A DNA stretch of 10,269 nt, taken from JBBFMJ01 sp037441225 (GTDB lineage Bacteria > Acidobacteriota > Thermoanaerobaculia > UBA2201). Where the stretch lies: assembly GCA_037441225.1 (NCBI GenBank), contig JBBISU010000103.1, positions 1 to 10,269 of the forward strand. Reading direction: 5' to 3'. Below the pieces are notes generated by a model. It had not been told where the DNA came from. It was given only the letters and a program-made list of their open reading frames with translations, and made no database searches. Position numbers and translations under genes: made by a program. How positions within the stretch are numbered: the stretch's first letter is position 1; the number at the start of each line of letters is the position of its first letter. Shown piece after piece: positions 1 to 6,255 of this stretch.

Positions 1-49
1 CCTCCAAAAATTTCATTTCCCTTTCAAAATCTCTTACACAATTTTTCAT
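1..49 (-). CDS. Possible N-terminus of an unidentified protein, cut by window edge
   Basis: A minus-strand ATG at 47-49 opens 16 uninterrupted codons (MKNCVRDFEREMKFLE) that run off the window. The nearest upstream in-frame stop is a TAG about nine codons before the ATG. No convincing Shine-Dalgarno sequence precedes the ATG; GGCGGT is the closest match. The peptide is charged and looks helical, but it is far too short to assign a family. It could equally be chance. Confidence 0.2.
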   Translation of the reverse strand, partial: MKNCVRDFEREMKFLE

Positions 50-267
50 ACTACCGCCAAAGCAATAAAAAATGTACTATCAAATAGAGGGATTATTTAC
101 AATACATCATAGGGGAAGGCAAAAGAATATTAAATTTAAGAAATAAAATAAAGAATAAAAAAATAGTATAGGTATAATAAAAGGTTGGATTTGCAAAATA
201 TAAGTTTTGATGATACTTATCCTGAATTATCAGACAGCCTCTCTTTAGCCTGAGATAAAAAAAAGGA

Positions 268-302
268 GCATTTGGCATTTCGCATTTGGCATTTAGCATT
301 TA
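268..302. repeat. Tandem heptamer array, GCATTTN x5
   Basis: Five directly adjacent 7-bp units share the core GCATTT, and the seventh base reads G, C, G, A, A in order. The array is exactly 35 bp, with no interruption. It lies in noncoding DNA downstream of the large minus-strand gene. Such short tandem arrays can change copy number by slipped-strand mispairing. Two copies also create TTGGCA (272-277 and 286-291), which resembles a -35 element, but no matching -10 is visible at normal spacing. Confidence 0.85.
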
Positions 303-320
303 AGGTAAAAAACATATTCC

Positions 321-357
321 CGAATCCTGAGATGCGGGATTCGAGATGCGATCATCT
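321..357. repeat. Compound direct and inverted repeat
   Basis: The octamer GAGATGCG occurs at 329-336 and again at 343-350, exactly 14 bp apart, twice the 7-bp period of the neighbouring heptamer array. CGAATCC (321-327) and GGATTCG (337-343) form a perfect 7-bp inverted repeat around the first copy. AGATG (344-348) and CATCT (353-357) form a second stem closing a CGAT tetraloop. The two stems do not overlap, so both can form at once. Confidence 0.75.
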
Positions 358-410
358 GTAAGGGTTGTCTTTTTAGCGACCCGTTAAAAAAATTTATTCA
401 TTTTCGGTCT

Positions 411-438
411 GGGATAAGCTCAGTCCCTAATTTTTTTT
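411..438 (+). terminator. Weak intrinsic-terminator-like hairpin plus T8
   Basis: GGGAT (411-415) can pair with GTCCC (423-427) around a 7-nt loop, followed by TAA and eight T at 431-438. The stem is short. The orientation would end a plus-strand transcript, although no plus-strand protein gene lies upstream in the window. It does not match the expected shape for termination of the minus-strand gene that stops at 448. Confidence 0.3.
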
Positions 439-447
439 GGTTAATCC

Positions 448-3288
448 TTAAGGTTTTATCAATTTCACAAATGTAGCATCAGAAGACAAGTTATCAACAA
501 TTGATGAATATCCAACAATTTTACCAGAACCTTCAAGAACAGATAAAACAATCCAAACATTTGAAACATCCATATCATAGCCTGCCTTTGATTTTATAAC
601 ATTATTAAACTGAATCCATTCGTGGGGCTTTATATTATAAGCGAAATTTCTGCTTTCTCCATCAGGGAAAATCAATGTAAATAAAATCTTTGCAGTATTT
701 CCTGAGATCTCAAAGATACCTGCATTTGTCCTGAAATAATCAGATGCTTCCATCCCCATTGCAAAAATTGGACTTTCATTTAAAGAAGTGCCTTCATTTT
801 CATTAAAGGAAAGAGTTCCTTGACCATAAGTTGAGCCATCTGAATTTAAATTATAAATCCTTCCAAATAAGAAGATTTTTGAAGTATCAACATTTTTTAC
901 AATTAGTGAACCCATCCCATTTTCTCTTTCAAATAATGTCTTAATTGCATCCAAATAAATCCCCATATTCTTGGGCAAGATTGTTATATATTTTTTATCC
1001 ATTAATTCACCATTATTTGCATAAAATTCAACTTCTAAGTTTTGAGAACTTTCAGAATAATTCATAAAAAGGAGATCTGTCCTCCAATTTGTCCCGTAAC
1101 CACCAGGTGTTCTTACAACTGCTGGAAAATACAAATTTCCTAAAGCCCTTGAACTTGAAGGTATAACAGAAGGTAAAGTAACAGGGTCATTTGTTTTATT
1201 GTCAATTGAACTTCCAAAAGCATAAATTTTTCCTCCTCCAGAACTTGTAATTTCAGCATAAGCCCAATTTGCATTTGAGCCACTCTTCCCAAATACATCA
1301 ATTATTTGCCATTGAGAAAAACCTTCTAAGGTTTTTGTTAAAGGTGTTCCTGTCTCTTGACCCAAATGATTATAAAGTTTAACTGTGACTTCTGTTGGGA
1401 AACCTTCTAATTCTGTTATAAACAAATTGCTCCTGAAATTTCCATCATTCCTTAAGCCAAAAACAATAGCTTTTTCAAAATCATTCCTTACTGTGCTATC
1501 TTCACCAACACTCCCTATAAACTGCCCATAGGTCTTTCCTTCACTATCTGTTGTATAAGTCCTTGAAAAAATTGCAACCCTTGATGCTTCTTCTCCTCTT
1601 ATTTGAATAAATCCAGAAAAACTATCCTTTCCACAAAAATTTTTTAAATAATCATAAAAAGATGAAGGAAATTTGTCATTTAATTCAAATTCTGTTGTAG
1701 TTACCTGTGTTCCCCTTACCTTTTTACCAATAGCACCAAAAATAAAGGTAGCTTTGTCTCTTGTATCTGGTTCTGAATAAAATTTCCCTTCCCTAAAACT
1801 ATTTAATTTTTTAATAAATCCACTTGAGACCAAAACGGCAGAAATATCAGTTGACCAAAAAGAACCATAAGCACCACCTAAGCCAGTTGCAGCAATTGGC
1901 AATGTTTTTGCAGGAGTTGAAGAGGGTTCCCACTGAGATTCATAGTAACCTTCTCTAACATTTACAATATATAAAATTTTTAAAGAGTTCCCAAATTGAT
2001 CTTCTATATTTATAAATCCTTTATATGTCCCAACATCTTCAAAATTTTTATTTATACTTACAACAATATTTTTTTCTTCCCCTGGGCTTAAAGTTCCCTC
2101 TGCTGGATTTAAAGAAAGAAAATTTGGAAAGGCACTTGAAATAAAATACCCAACGCCATTTCCAATATTCTTTAAAATAAAATTTTGATTAGGAGGATTT
2201 TCACCTAATTCATAATTAAATATTAGTTTATTTTTATCAACAACCAAATTTGGTTGCCCTTCTGTTTGAGGAACAACTTGCATAAAAACATTTACTTCCT
2301 GTGAAAACTGTCTTGCCTGACTGGATATAGTGAGTTTTCCACTATAGTTTCCTTCCTGTAAACCTTGGGATGAAACAGAAACTTCAACTTTAAAAGGTCC
2401 ATTTTCTGAATATACAGTTCCTGAGGCAGGAGTAGCAGATAGCCATTGCTGATTGGAGCTTATATTAAAACCAACGCTATCAACGTTTGCCACAATATAT
2501 GTATTCTTTTTATCATAAGAATTTTTCGGAAGCAAGAAAAATAAATCTTTGGGAAAAACAGAAAAATAATCTTTAATTTCTTCCTGTATATAAAAATTTT
2601 GACTCCTTGCAACTTCAATAACTGAACCAGTGGCAGTTGATATTCTAAAAGCAAAGAAATAATAATCATAACCCAAAACATTTGAAGTAGGTGTATATGG
2701 TTCATTCCCATCATTATTTAAATTGTACAAAGTATCAAGAGGATATTCCCTTTGGCTTTTTACACCATATAAAGCAATTGAATATAGAACTTCTGGACAA
2801 TATTGCGAAAAATTCCATTCTATATTATATGTGTTTCCTACATACCATATATCATTGCTTTTTGGATTAGTAACGGTTATTTCACAAGGTGCCTCTTGAA
2901 TATAAAAATCCTCACTATAACCTATATAAAATTCTTCATTATCTAAAAAAACAGTAAATTCCAAAAAATAGAAAGAATAGCCCGTAACATAAGGTGGGAC
3001 TGTATAATTATAATAACCATTATTTTGAATATTTGAGATTTCATCTAAAGCAACAGCGCTTCTTCTCGAGTCCGGTCCTCCCAGACCTTCTCCCGTTTCC
3101 CCGTATAAAGTTATACTTATCGTTTGACAATTTTCATAAGGGTCATCAGTGTTCCATTGAATAGTATATGTCTGCCCTACAAACCAAACATCACCATCTT
3201 TTGGACTTAAAACAGTTACAGTGCAGGGTTGGCTTTGAATAAAAGACACTGCTGTAAAAAGAATAAAAAAAACAAATAAATTTTTCAT
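448..3288 (-). CDS. Large secreted multidomain beta-sandwich protein (946 aa)
   Basis: The protein starts with a signal peptide (about residues 1-20, MKNLFVFFILFTAVSFIQSQ) and has no transmembrane anchor or recognised sorting tail, so it is probably secreted or surface-associated. Residues 22-131 and 135-235 are tandem copies of a Kre9/KNH-like Ser-Thr-rich domain with the pattern P-x6-W-x-VG-x-TY-x-I-x-W and a Cys pair in each (C22/C54, C135/C164). Residues about 240-340 and 345-445 look like BACON- or Ig-like domains. The rest, 463-943, contains four related modules (about 463-592, 605-706, 720-827, 838-943), each with an aromatic-R/S-(T/S)-(D/N) motif near its start and a (F/Y)-(G/S)-(R/S)-x-(Y/I) motif near its end. 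Similar modules are familiar in long Acidobacteriota extracellular proteins. The start at 3288 is chosen over an upstream ATG at 3315 because GGAGGT lies just before it and the signal peptide follows directly. Its ligand or role (adhesion, polymer binding) is unknown. Confidence 0.9.
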   Translation of the reverse strand: MKNLFVFFILFTAVSFIQSQPCTVTVLSPKDGDVWFVGQTYTIQWNTDDPYENCQTISITLYGETGEGLGGPDSRRSAVALDEISNIQNNGYYNYTVPPYVTGYSFYFLEFTVFLDNEEFYIGYSEDFYIQEAPCEITVTNPKSNDIWYVGNTYNIEWNFSQYCPEVLYSIALYGVKSQREYPLDTLYNLNNDGNEPYTPTSNVLGYDYYFFAFRISTATGSVIEVARSQNFYIQEEIKDYFSVFPKDLFFLLPKNSYDKKNTYIVANVDSVGFNISSNQQWLSATPASGTVYSENGPFKVEVSVSSQGLQEGNYSGKLTISSQARQFSQEVNVFMQVVPQTEGQPNLVVDKNKLIFNYELGENPPNQNFILKNIGNGVGYFISSAFPNFLSLNPAEGTLSPGEEKNIVVSINKNFEDVGTYKGFINIEDQFGNSLKILYIVNVREGYYESQWEPSSTPAKTLPIAATGLGGAYGSFWSTDISAVLVSSGFIKKLNSFREGKFYSEPDTRDKATFIFGAIGKKVRGTQVTTTEFELNDKFPSSFYDYLKNFCGKDSFSGFIQIRGEEASRVAIFSRTYTTDSEGKTYGQFIGSVGEDSTVRNDFEKAIVFGLRNDGNFRSNLFITELEGFPTEVTVKLYNHLGQETGTPLTKTLEGFSQWQIIDVFGKSGSNANWAYAEITSSGGGKIYAFGSSIDNKTNDPVTLPSVIPSSSRALGNLYFPAVVRTPGGYGTNWRTDLLFMNYSESSQNLEVEFYANNGELMDKKYITILPKNMGIYLDAIKTLFERENGMGSLIVKNVDTSKIFLFGRIYNLNSDGSTYGQGTLSFNENEGTSLNESPIFAMGMEASDYFRTNAGIFEISGNTAKILFTLIFPDGESRNFAYNIKPHEWIQFNNVIKSKAGYDMDVSNVWIVLSVLEGSGKIVGYSSIVDNLSSDATFVKLIKP

Positions 3289-3292
3289 ATTT

Positions 3293-3298
3293 ACCTCC
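3293..3298 (-). promoter_or_regulatory. Strong ribosome binding site deciding the start at 3288
   Basis: GGAGGT on the minus strand ends 4 nt before the ATG at 3286-3288. The alternative upstream ATG at 3315 has no such site and would put nine polar residues in front of a normal signal peptide. Confidence 0.85.
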
Positions 3299-3305
3299 AA
3301 TTGAA

Positions 3306-3334
3306 ATGTTATCAAAAAAATTTTTGTCTGTCAA
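3306..3334 (-). promoter_or_regulatory. Housekeeping-type promoter of the large secreted protein gene
   Basis: A perfect TTGACA (-35, 3329-3334) and TAACAT (-10, 3306-3311) are separated by 17 nt on the minus strand. The -35 lies immediately downstream of the methyltransferase stop codon. Transcription would start near 3299, giving a leader of about 11 nt that contains the GGAGGT. The gene can therefore be expressed independently of the upstream methyltransferase gene. Confidence 0.7.
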
Positions 3335-3335
3335 A

Positions 3336-4007
3336 TCATTTTAAAGGATGTGCTTTAATTCCAAAAACTTCTGTAAAAAGGCTTGGTGCAATCCTTGATA
3401 TCTGTATTGCTTTCCATTCCCATTTTTTTGGAAAAAAAGGAATTGAAGAGGAAGTTGGATAAATTTTTTCAATTTTATAATGAGATTTTTCAAAAAGCTC
3501 TTTTACTCCAAAATAGTTGAAAAACCTTAAATGCCCTTTATCCAGGATTCCTTCATTTTCATAATTAAATTTTCCAAAAAAGATTTTCAGGCGAATTTTC
3601 CAATGAACTATATTGGGAATTGTTGCAAAGATAAAACCATCTTTTTCAAAAATTTTCTTTAAATTTTCAAGAAATTTCCAGGGATCTTTTAAATGCTCTA
3701 ATACATCTAAGCCAAGAACTGCATCAAAAGGGGCAACTTTTTCAATTTCTTTAAATGTTTTTTCTTCCTCTAAATCTCCTTCTATTATATAGTATCCTTT
3801 TTCTTTTCCAATCTTTACTGCTTCTCTGTCAATTTCAACACCATATATCTCTTGCCCTCTTTTAATAAAAGATTCAAATAAACCACCTGTACAACAGCCC
3901 AAATCCAGAATTTTTTTTGAATTTTTTGTCTCTTCCAAGGCATGATAGTACTTTAAAGCAGAAAGCCGCTCCTCAAAATTTTTCTGGTAATTTAAAACAT
4001 TTTCCAT
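3336..4007 (-). CDS. Class I SAM-dependent methyltransferase
   Basis: A 223-residue Rossmann-fold methyltransferase of the UbiG/Methyltransf_23 type. Motif I is ILDLGCCTGG (33-42), the acidic residue ending strand 2 is in GVEID (56-60), DVLEHLKDP (101-109) is the usual motif after strand 4, and IPN (130-132) follows strand 5. A C-terminal GILDKGHLRFFN block (153-164) is typical of family members found beside glycosyltransferases. The likely job is O- or N-methylation of a sugar or polymer terminus, but the substrate is not shown by the sequence. The frame stays open to an upstream ATG at 4103. That extension lies antisense to the glycosyltransferase start and encodes no conserved residues, so the ATG at 4007 is chosen. 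No Shine-Dalgarno sequence precedes it. The large secreted-protein gene begins 47 nt downstream with its own promoter. Confidence 0.88.
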   Translation of the reverse strand: MENVLNYQKNFEERLSALKYYHALEETKNSKKILDLGCCTGGLFESFIKRGQEIYGVEIDREAVKIGKEKGYYIIEGDLEEEKTFKEIEKVAPFDAVLGLDVLEHLKDPWKFLENLKKIFEKDGFIFATIPNIVHWKIRLKIFFGKFNYENEGILDKGHLRFFNYFGVKELFEKSHYKIEKIYPTSSSIPFFPKKWEWKAIQISRIAPSLFTEVFGIKAHPLK

Positions 4008-4020
4008 TATAATTATTATA
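4008..4020. promoter_or_regulatory. Divergent back-to-back -10 boxes for near-leaderless transcripts
   Basis: The 14 bp between the divergent ATGs contain TATAAT on the plus strand (4008-4013) and TATAAT on the minus strand (4015-4020). With normal -10 to start-site geometry, transcription would begin around 4020 (plus; ATG at 4022) and around 4008 (minus; ATG at 4007), leaving leaders of one or two nucleotides. Neither gene has a Shine-Dalgarno sequence, which agrees. No good -35 hexamer is seen on either side. The sequence is AT-rich, so one box could be chance, but two perfect and correctly spaced boxes are less easily dismissed. Confidence 0.5.
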
Positions 4021-4021
4021 A

Positions 4022-5008
4022 ATGAAAATTGTTTATATCTTAGAAGGAAGTGATTTATCTGGTGGTGCCAAAGTTGTATTAGACCAGGCACAAGAGCTTT
4101 CAAGAAGGGGATATGATGTATATGTTGTATCTAAAGAAGATAGAATTTTATGGCATCCTATGGTTAATTTAAAATTTATAAAGTCCTCTGATTTGAAGGA
4201 TCTTCCAGAAGCAGATGTAGGAATTGCAACTTTTTGGACAACTGTTATTCCTGCTTATGAAAGTGGTAAATTCAAAAAATTATTCCACTTTTGTCAGGGC
4301 TATGAAGGTTCTTTCCCTCCTTATGAAAAAATAAAAAAGGAAATAGATAAGGCATATAGTTTGCCAATTCCAAAACTTTTAATTGCGCCTTATCTAAAAA
4401 AAATAATGGAAGAAAAATTTAATTCAAAGACATATTTTTTAGGTCAATTTATAGACAGAAAAAATTTTTATCCACCAAAAGAAAAGAGTTTTAAAGAGCC
4501 CTATATCTTTTCAGTGGTAGGTCCTTATGAAGTTGAGTTAAAAGGAGTAAAGGATGCTTTAAAAGCATTAAAAATAATAAAAGAAAAATACAATATAAAG
4601 ATTTACAGAGCATCTACTTTTTTTATCTCAAAAGAAGAACAAGATTTAAATATTGTAGATGCTTTTTTTTATCACTTGTACCCCGAAGAAATGGGTAATT
4701 TTTACAGACTTTGCCATTTTCATATTCAGGCATCCCATAAAGAAGAAGGTTTTCCCCTTCCCCCCCTTGAGGCATTTGCTTGCAAAGCATATCCAATTAT
4801 CTCTGATATACCTTCATTTGTAGAACTTCCATTTATAAGGTTTAAAGAAAAAGATATAGATGACTTAATAAGCAAAATAGAAGAAATTTTAAAAGAAAAA
4901 AATATAAATAAATATTTTGAAAATTATAATGAAATAATTGAAGAATTTTCCTTGGAAAAGGTTATTGATAGATTTGAAAATATCTTAAAACAAGAGTTTG
5001 AAATTTAA
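4022..5008 (+). CDS. GT4-type glycosyltransferase
   Basis: A 328-residue GT-B fold glycosyltransferase. The N-terminal Rossmann half opens with MKIVYILEGSDLSGGAKVVL, including the SGGA acceptor-side loop (13-16). The C-terminal half has a G-x6-KGVKDALKAL-type strand-helix (167-183) and the retaining-family E-x7-E motif (E242 to E250, inside EEGFPLPPLEAF) that contacts the nucleotide-sugar donor. At 328 residues it is slightly shorter than usual for GT4. No membrane segment is seen, so it is probably cytosolic or peripheral and acts on a lipid-linked or surface glycan. The start is fixed by the canonical N-terminal strand. No ribosome binding site precedes it. It pairs divergently with a methyltransferase, a common partnership in surface polysaccharide loci. 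Donor and acceptor cannot be named. A run of seven C (4760-4766) lies within the E-x7-E codons. Confidence 0.88.
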   Translation: MKIVYILEGSDLSGGAKVVLDQAQELSRRGYDVYVVSKEDRILWHPMVNLKFIKSSDLKDLPEADVGIATFWTTVIPAYESGKFKKLFHFCQGYEGSFPPYEKIKKEIDKAYSLPIPKLLIAPYLKKIMEEKFNSKTYFLGQFIDRKNFYPPKEKSFKEPYIFSVVGPYEVELKGVKDALKALKIIKEKYNIKIYRASTFFISKEEQDLNIVDAFFYHLYPEEMGNFYRLCHFHIQASHKEEGFPLPPLEAFACKAYPIISDIPSFVELPFIRFKEKDIDDLISKIEEILKEKNINKYFENYNEIIEEFSLEKVIDRFENILKQEFEI

Positions 5009-5215
5009 GAGATAAAGAAGATTAGGACTTTAAACTACAATAAAAATTTTAGCGGCAAGTATTAAGGCCTGAAAGAAAGAAAATAAAATAGGGAATGAAT
5101 AGTAAACTTTAATCTTTATTTTAGTTAAAAACTCTTAGATTCATAATTCCAAATATCAAAAAAATGCTCAAAACCATCAAATTTGTACTGTTATGATTTT
5201 ATTGAAAACTTTAAT

Positions 5216-5968
5216 TTAATTTTCTTTTGAACCCTTTTCTAAAATCTTTTTACAGTAATTTTTTATTTTTTCTGAAAGATAAGGGCTTGTTGAAAACTCT
5301 TCTAAGATATTTTTGCTCATTGTTTTTAATAAATTATAAGCTAAAAAAGTAGGAAAATTTGGATTTAAGATCAATGCTTTTTTTATATTTAAGCGATTTC
5401 TCCACTTTTGATTATAGTTTATTATTCCTAAGATTTCGGATGGAGAATTACGATTTCCTGCAATTGATAAAACAATTTCTTCAGTGGCAAATCTGTTTTG
5501 CAACAGTGCTTCAATTATTTTTGGCTCCTTTTCTTTTGCAAGATGAAGAAGAAGGTTAAAAGAACCCCTCCTTGCAAGAGTTATTTTTTCACCGAGACCC
5601 ATTTCAGGGAATTTTTCTAAGATTTTCTTTTCAGCACTTCTTCTTATAAGTGGATGGACACTCATAGTTGTAGATATAAGCATAAGATCCATCCAATACA
5701 TATGAGGGAGGAGCTTTAGCCCTTCCATATAGGGAGTTAATCTCAAAAGAAGCAATGCTTTTTTTATTTCATAGGAGACCAGAAAGGGTTTATGGGCTAA
5801 AATAGTTTTTAATATTTCTAAATCAATATTTTTATTTTTTAAGATTGCTAAAACTTCATTTTCAGTGAGTTTATCCTTTTGATTTTTTAAAACTTCCTTT
5901 ATTGCATCTGCAGACGCTTCTAATAAATAACTTACAAAGCTTTCTGAGGATTTTGTTTTTTCACTCAA
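5216..5968 (-). CDS. HEAT-like helical-repeat protein of unknown function
   Basis: A 250-residue all-helical protein with no signal peptide or membrane segment, so probably cytosolic. It shows an internal duplication. The block after KKAL at 69-72 (L-x-P-x-x-x-x-L-x-LLP, then a short helix and RRSAEKKILEK, to about 118) resembles the block after KKAL at 196-199 (LNPNFPTFLAYNLL, then KIKNYCKKILEK, to about 245). This style of repeat is seen in uncharacterised HEAT- or DUF2336-like proteins of Acidobacteriota and related phyla. It is likely a protein-binding scaffold, but the partner is unknown. The start codon is TTG, overlapping the upstream gene's stop by 8 nt. After the last upstream in-frame stop there is no ATG or GTG before residue 81, so TTG is the only sensible start. 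The ribosome binding site is weak, suggesting translational coupling to the DUF4177 gene. No clear terminator is seen in 5009-5215. Confidence 0.75.
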   Translation of the reverse strand: MSEKTKSSESFVSYLLEASADAIKEVLKNQKDKLTENEVLAILKNKNIDLEILKTILAHKPFLVSYEIKKALLLLRLTPYMEGLKLLPHMYWMDLMLISTTMSVHPLIRRSAEKKILEKFPEMGLGEKITLARRGSFNLLLHLAKEKEPKIIEALLQNRFATEEIVLSIAGNRNSPSEILGIINYNQKWRNRLNIKKALILNPNFPTFLAYNLLKTMSKNILEEFSTSPYLSEKIKNYCKKILEKGSKEN

Positions 5969-6149
5969 CTTTTTCTCTTTTAAATATCACTCCTATGTGA
6001 TCTGAGGCACCTGATTTAAAATTTATTGAAGTTATTGAAACAAGTTCCCAACCTTCTTCTCCCAAAGCATTTAACTGTTTTTCATAATTTGGGTCAATTC
6101 TGTAATTTTCTGACCTTAAATTTAAAATCTTATACTCCCATTTTTTCAT
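5961..6149 (-). CDS. DUF4177 family small protein
   Basis: A complete 62-residue protein with the DUF4177 hallmarks: a MKKWEYKIL first strand, LNALGEEGWELVS (27-39) and a last strand ending in IFKRE (55-59). Family members are small alpha/beta proteins of unknown function, often encoded as accessories in operons. The first gene of a two-gene minus-strand unit, it overlaps the helical-repeat gene by 8 nt. The start is supported by a GAGGGGTGAT ribosome binding site (6153-6162) and by an extended -10 promoter upstream. It is divergent from the VIT/sigma operon, with 106 nt between the two start codons. Confidence 0.85.
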   Translation of the reverse strand: MKKWEYKILNLRSENYRIDPNYEKQLNALGEEGWELVSITSINFKSGASDHIGVIFKREKVE

Positions 6150-6178
6150 TTTATCACCCCTCTTAATTTTATCATTAA

Positions 6179-6187
6179 ATTATAACA
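6179..6187 (-). promoter_or_regulatory. Extended -10 promoter for the DUF4177/helical-repeat unit
   Basis: The minus strand reads TGTTATAAT, a perfect extended -10 (TGnTATAAT). Predicted transcription starts near 6172, giving a leader of about 23 nt that includes the ribosome binding site. No good -35 hexamer exists at 16-18 nt, as is often the case for extended -10 promoters. Its -35 region (about 6202-6207) falls inside the divergent ECF promoter, so the two could interfere. Confidence 0.6.
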
Positions 6188-6196
6188 TAAAATCTT

Positions 6197-6224
6197 GGAA
6201 CTTTTTGAAAATTTTATTGTCTAA
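6197..6224 (+). promoter_or_regulatory. ECF sigma-type promoter driving the VIT/sigma/anti-sigma operon
   Basis: GGAACTT (6197-6203) and GTCTAA (6219-6224) are separated by exactly 15 nt. This matches the well-known RpoE/ECF promoter architecture (GGAACTT-N15-GTC-type -10). The promoter directs transcription to start roughly 25 nt before the VIT gene's ATG. An ECF sigma factor is encoded in the same operon, so autoregulation is the natural inference. A sigma-70 alternative is weaker: TTGGAA at 6195-6200 with TCTAAT at 6220-6225 has a 19-nt spacer. Confidence 0.65.
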
Positions 6225-6243
6225 TTATTTGGAATAAATTTTA

Positions 6244-6251
6244 AAGGAGGT
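6244..6251 (+). promoter_or_regulatory. Strong ribosome binding site of the VIT/VWA gene
   Basis: AAGGAGGT ends 4 nt before the ATG at 6256. It is one of the best ribosome binding sites in the window and fixes the start just before a signal peptide. Confidence 0.85.
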
Positions 6252-6255
6252 CAAA

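Larger units (their letters stand above)
321..438 (+). ncRNA. Candidate structured RNA ending in a T8 run
   Basis: Four successive, non-overlapping hairpins can be drawn on the plus strand: 321-343 (7 bp), 344-357 (5 bp with tetraloop), 362-382 (GGGTTGT with GCGACCC, two G-U pairs, loop CTTTTTA) and 411-427 (GGGAT with GTCCC, one G-U pair). A run of eight T follows at 431-438. The G-U pairs become C-A mismatches on the minus strand, which favours a plus-strand RNA. No known RNA family is recognised and no promoter at standard spacing was found. This is a structural inference only. Confidence 0.25.
50..447. other. About 400-nt stretch without a convincing gene, rich in small repeats
   Basis: This AT-rich stretch lies between the possible gene at the window edge and the stop codon of the large secreted protein. 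The first 150 nt are mostly A/T with no clear signal. A 6-bp inverted repeat (200-205 with 215-220) and a small CTGA/TCAG hairpin (222-233) follow. Next come a tandem heptamer array (268-302), a 14-bp direct repeat and four successive hairpins ending in a T8 run (321-438). An open frame on the minus strand over 93-299 starts inside the heptamers and has no ribosome binding site or recognisable domain, so it is not called. Confidence 0.6.

Noticed and set aside
93..299. A 68-codon minus-strand open frame with a hydrophobic C-terminal half
   Set aside because: It begins inside the heptamer repeat, lacks a ribosome binding site, is rich in F/Y/I/L/K as expected for random AT-rich DNA, and matches no family.
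2460..2714. Open frame on the minus strand within the secreted-protein gene
   Set aside because: It overlaps a well-supported gene in another frame and encodes only low-complexity hydrophobic residues.
3289..3315. Upstream ATG for the large secreted protein
   Set aside because: It would put nine residues before a standard signal peptide, has no ribosome binding site, and its codons overlap the -10 element and the GGAGGT.
4008..4103. N-terminal extension of the methyltransferase to an upstream ATG
   Set aside because: The extra 32 residues lie antisense to the conserved start of the glycosyltransferase, are not part of the methyltransferase fold, and would require a promoter inside that gene.
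5009..5215. Search for a terminator between the converging glycosyltransferase and helical-repeat genes
   Set aside because: Only AT-rich imperfect inverted repeats were found; no G/C stem followed by a T run on either strand, and no small gene.
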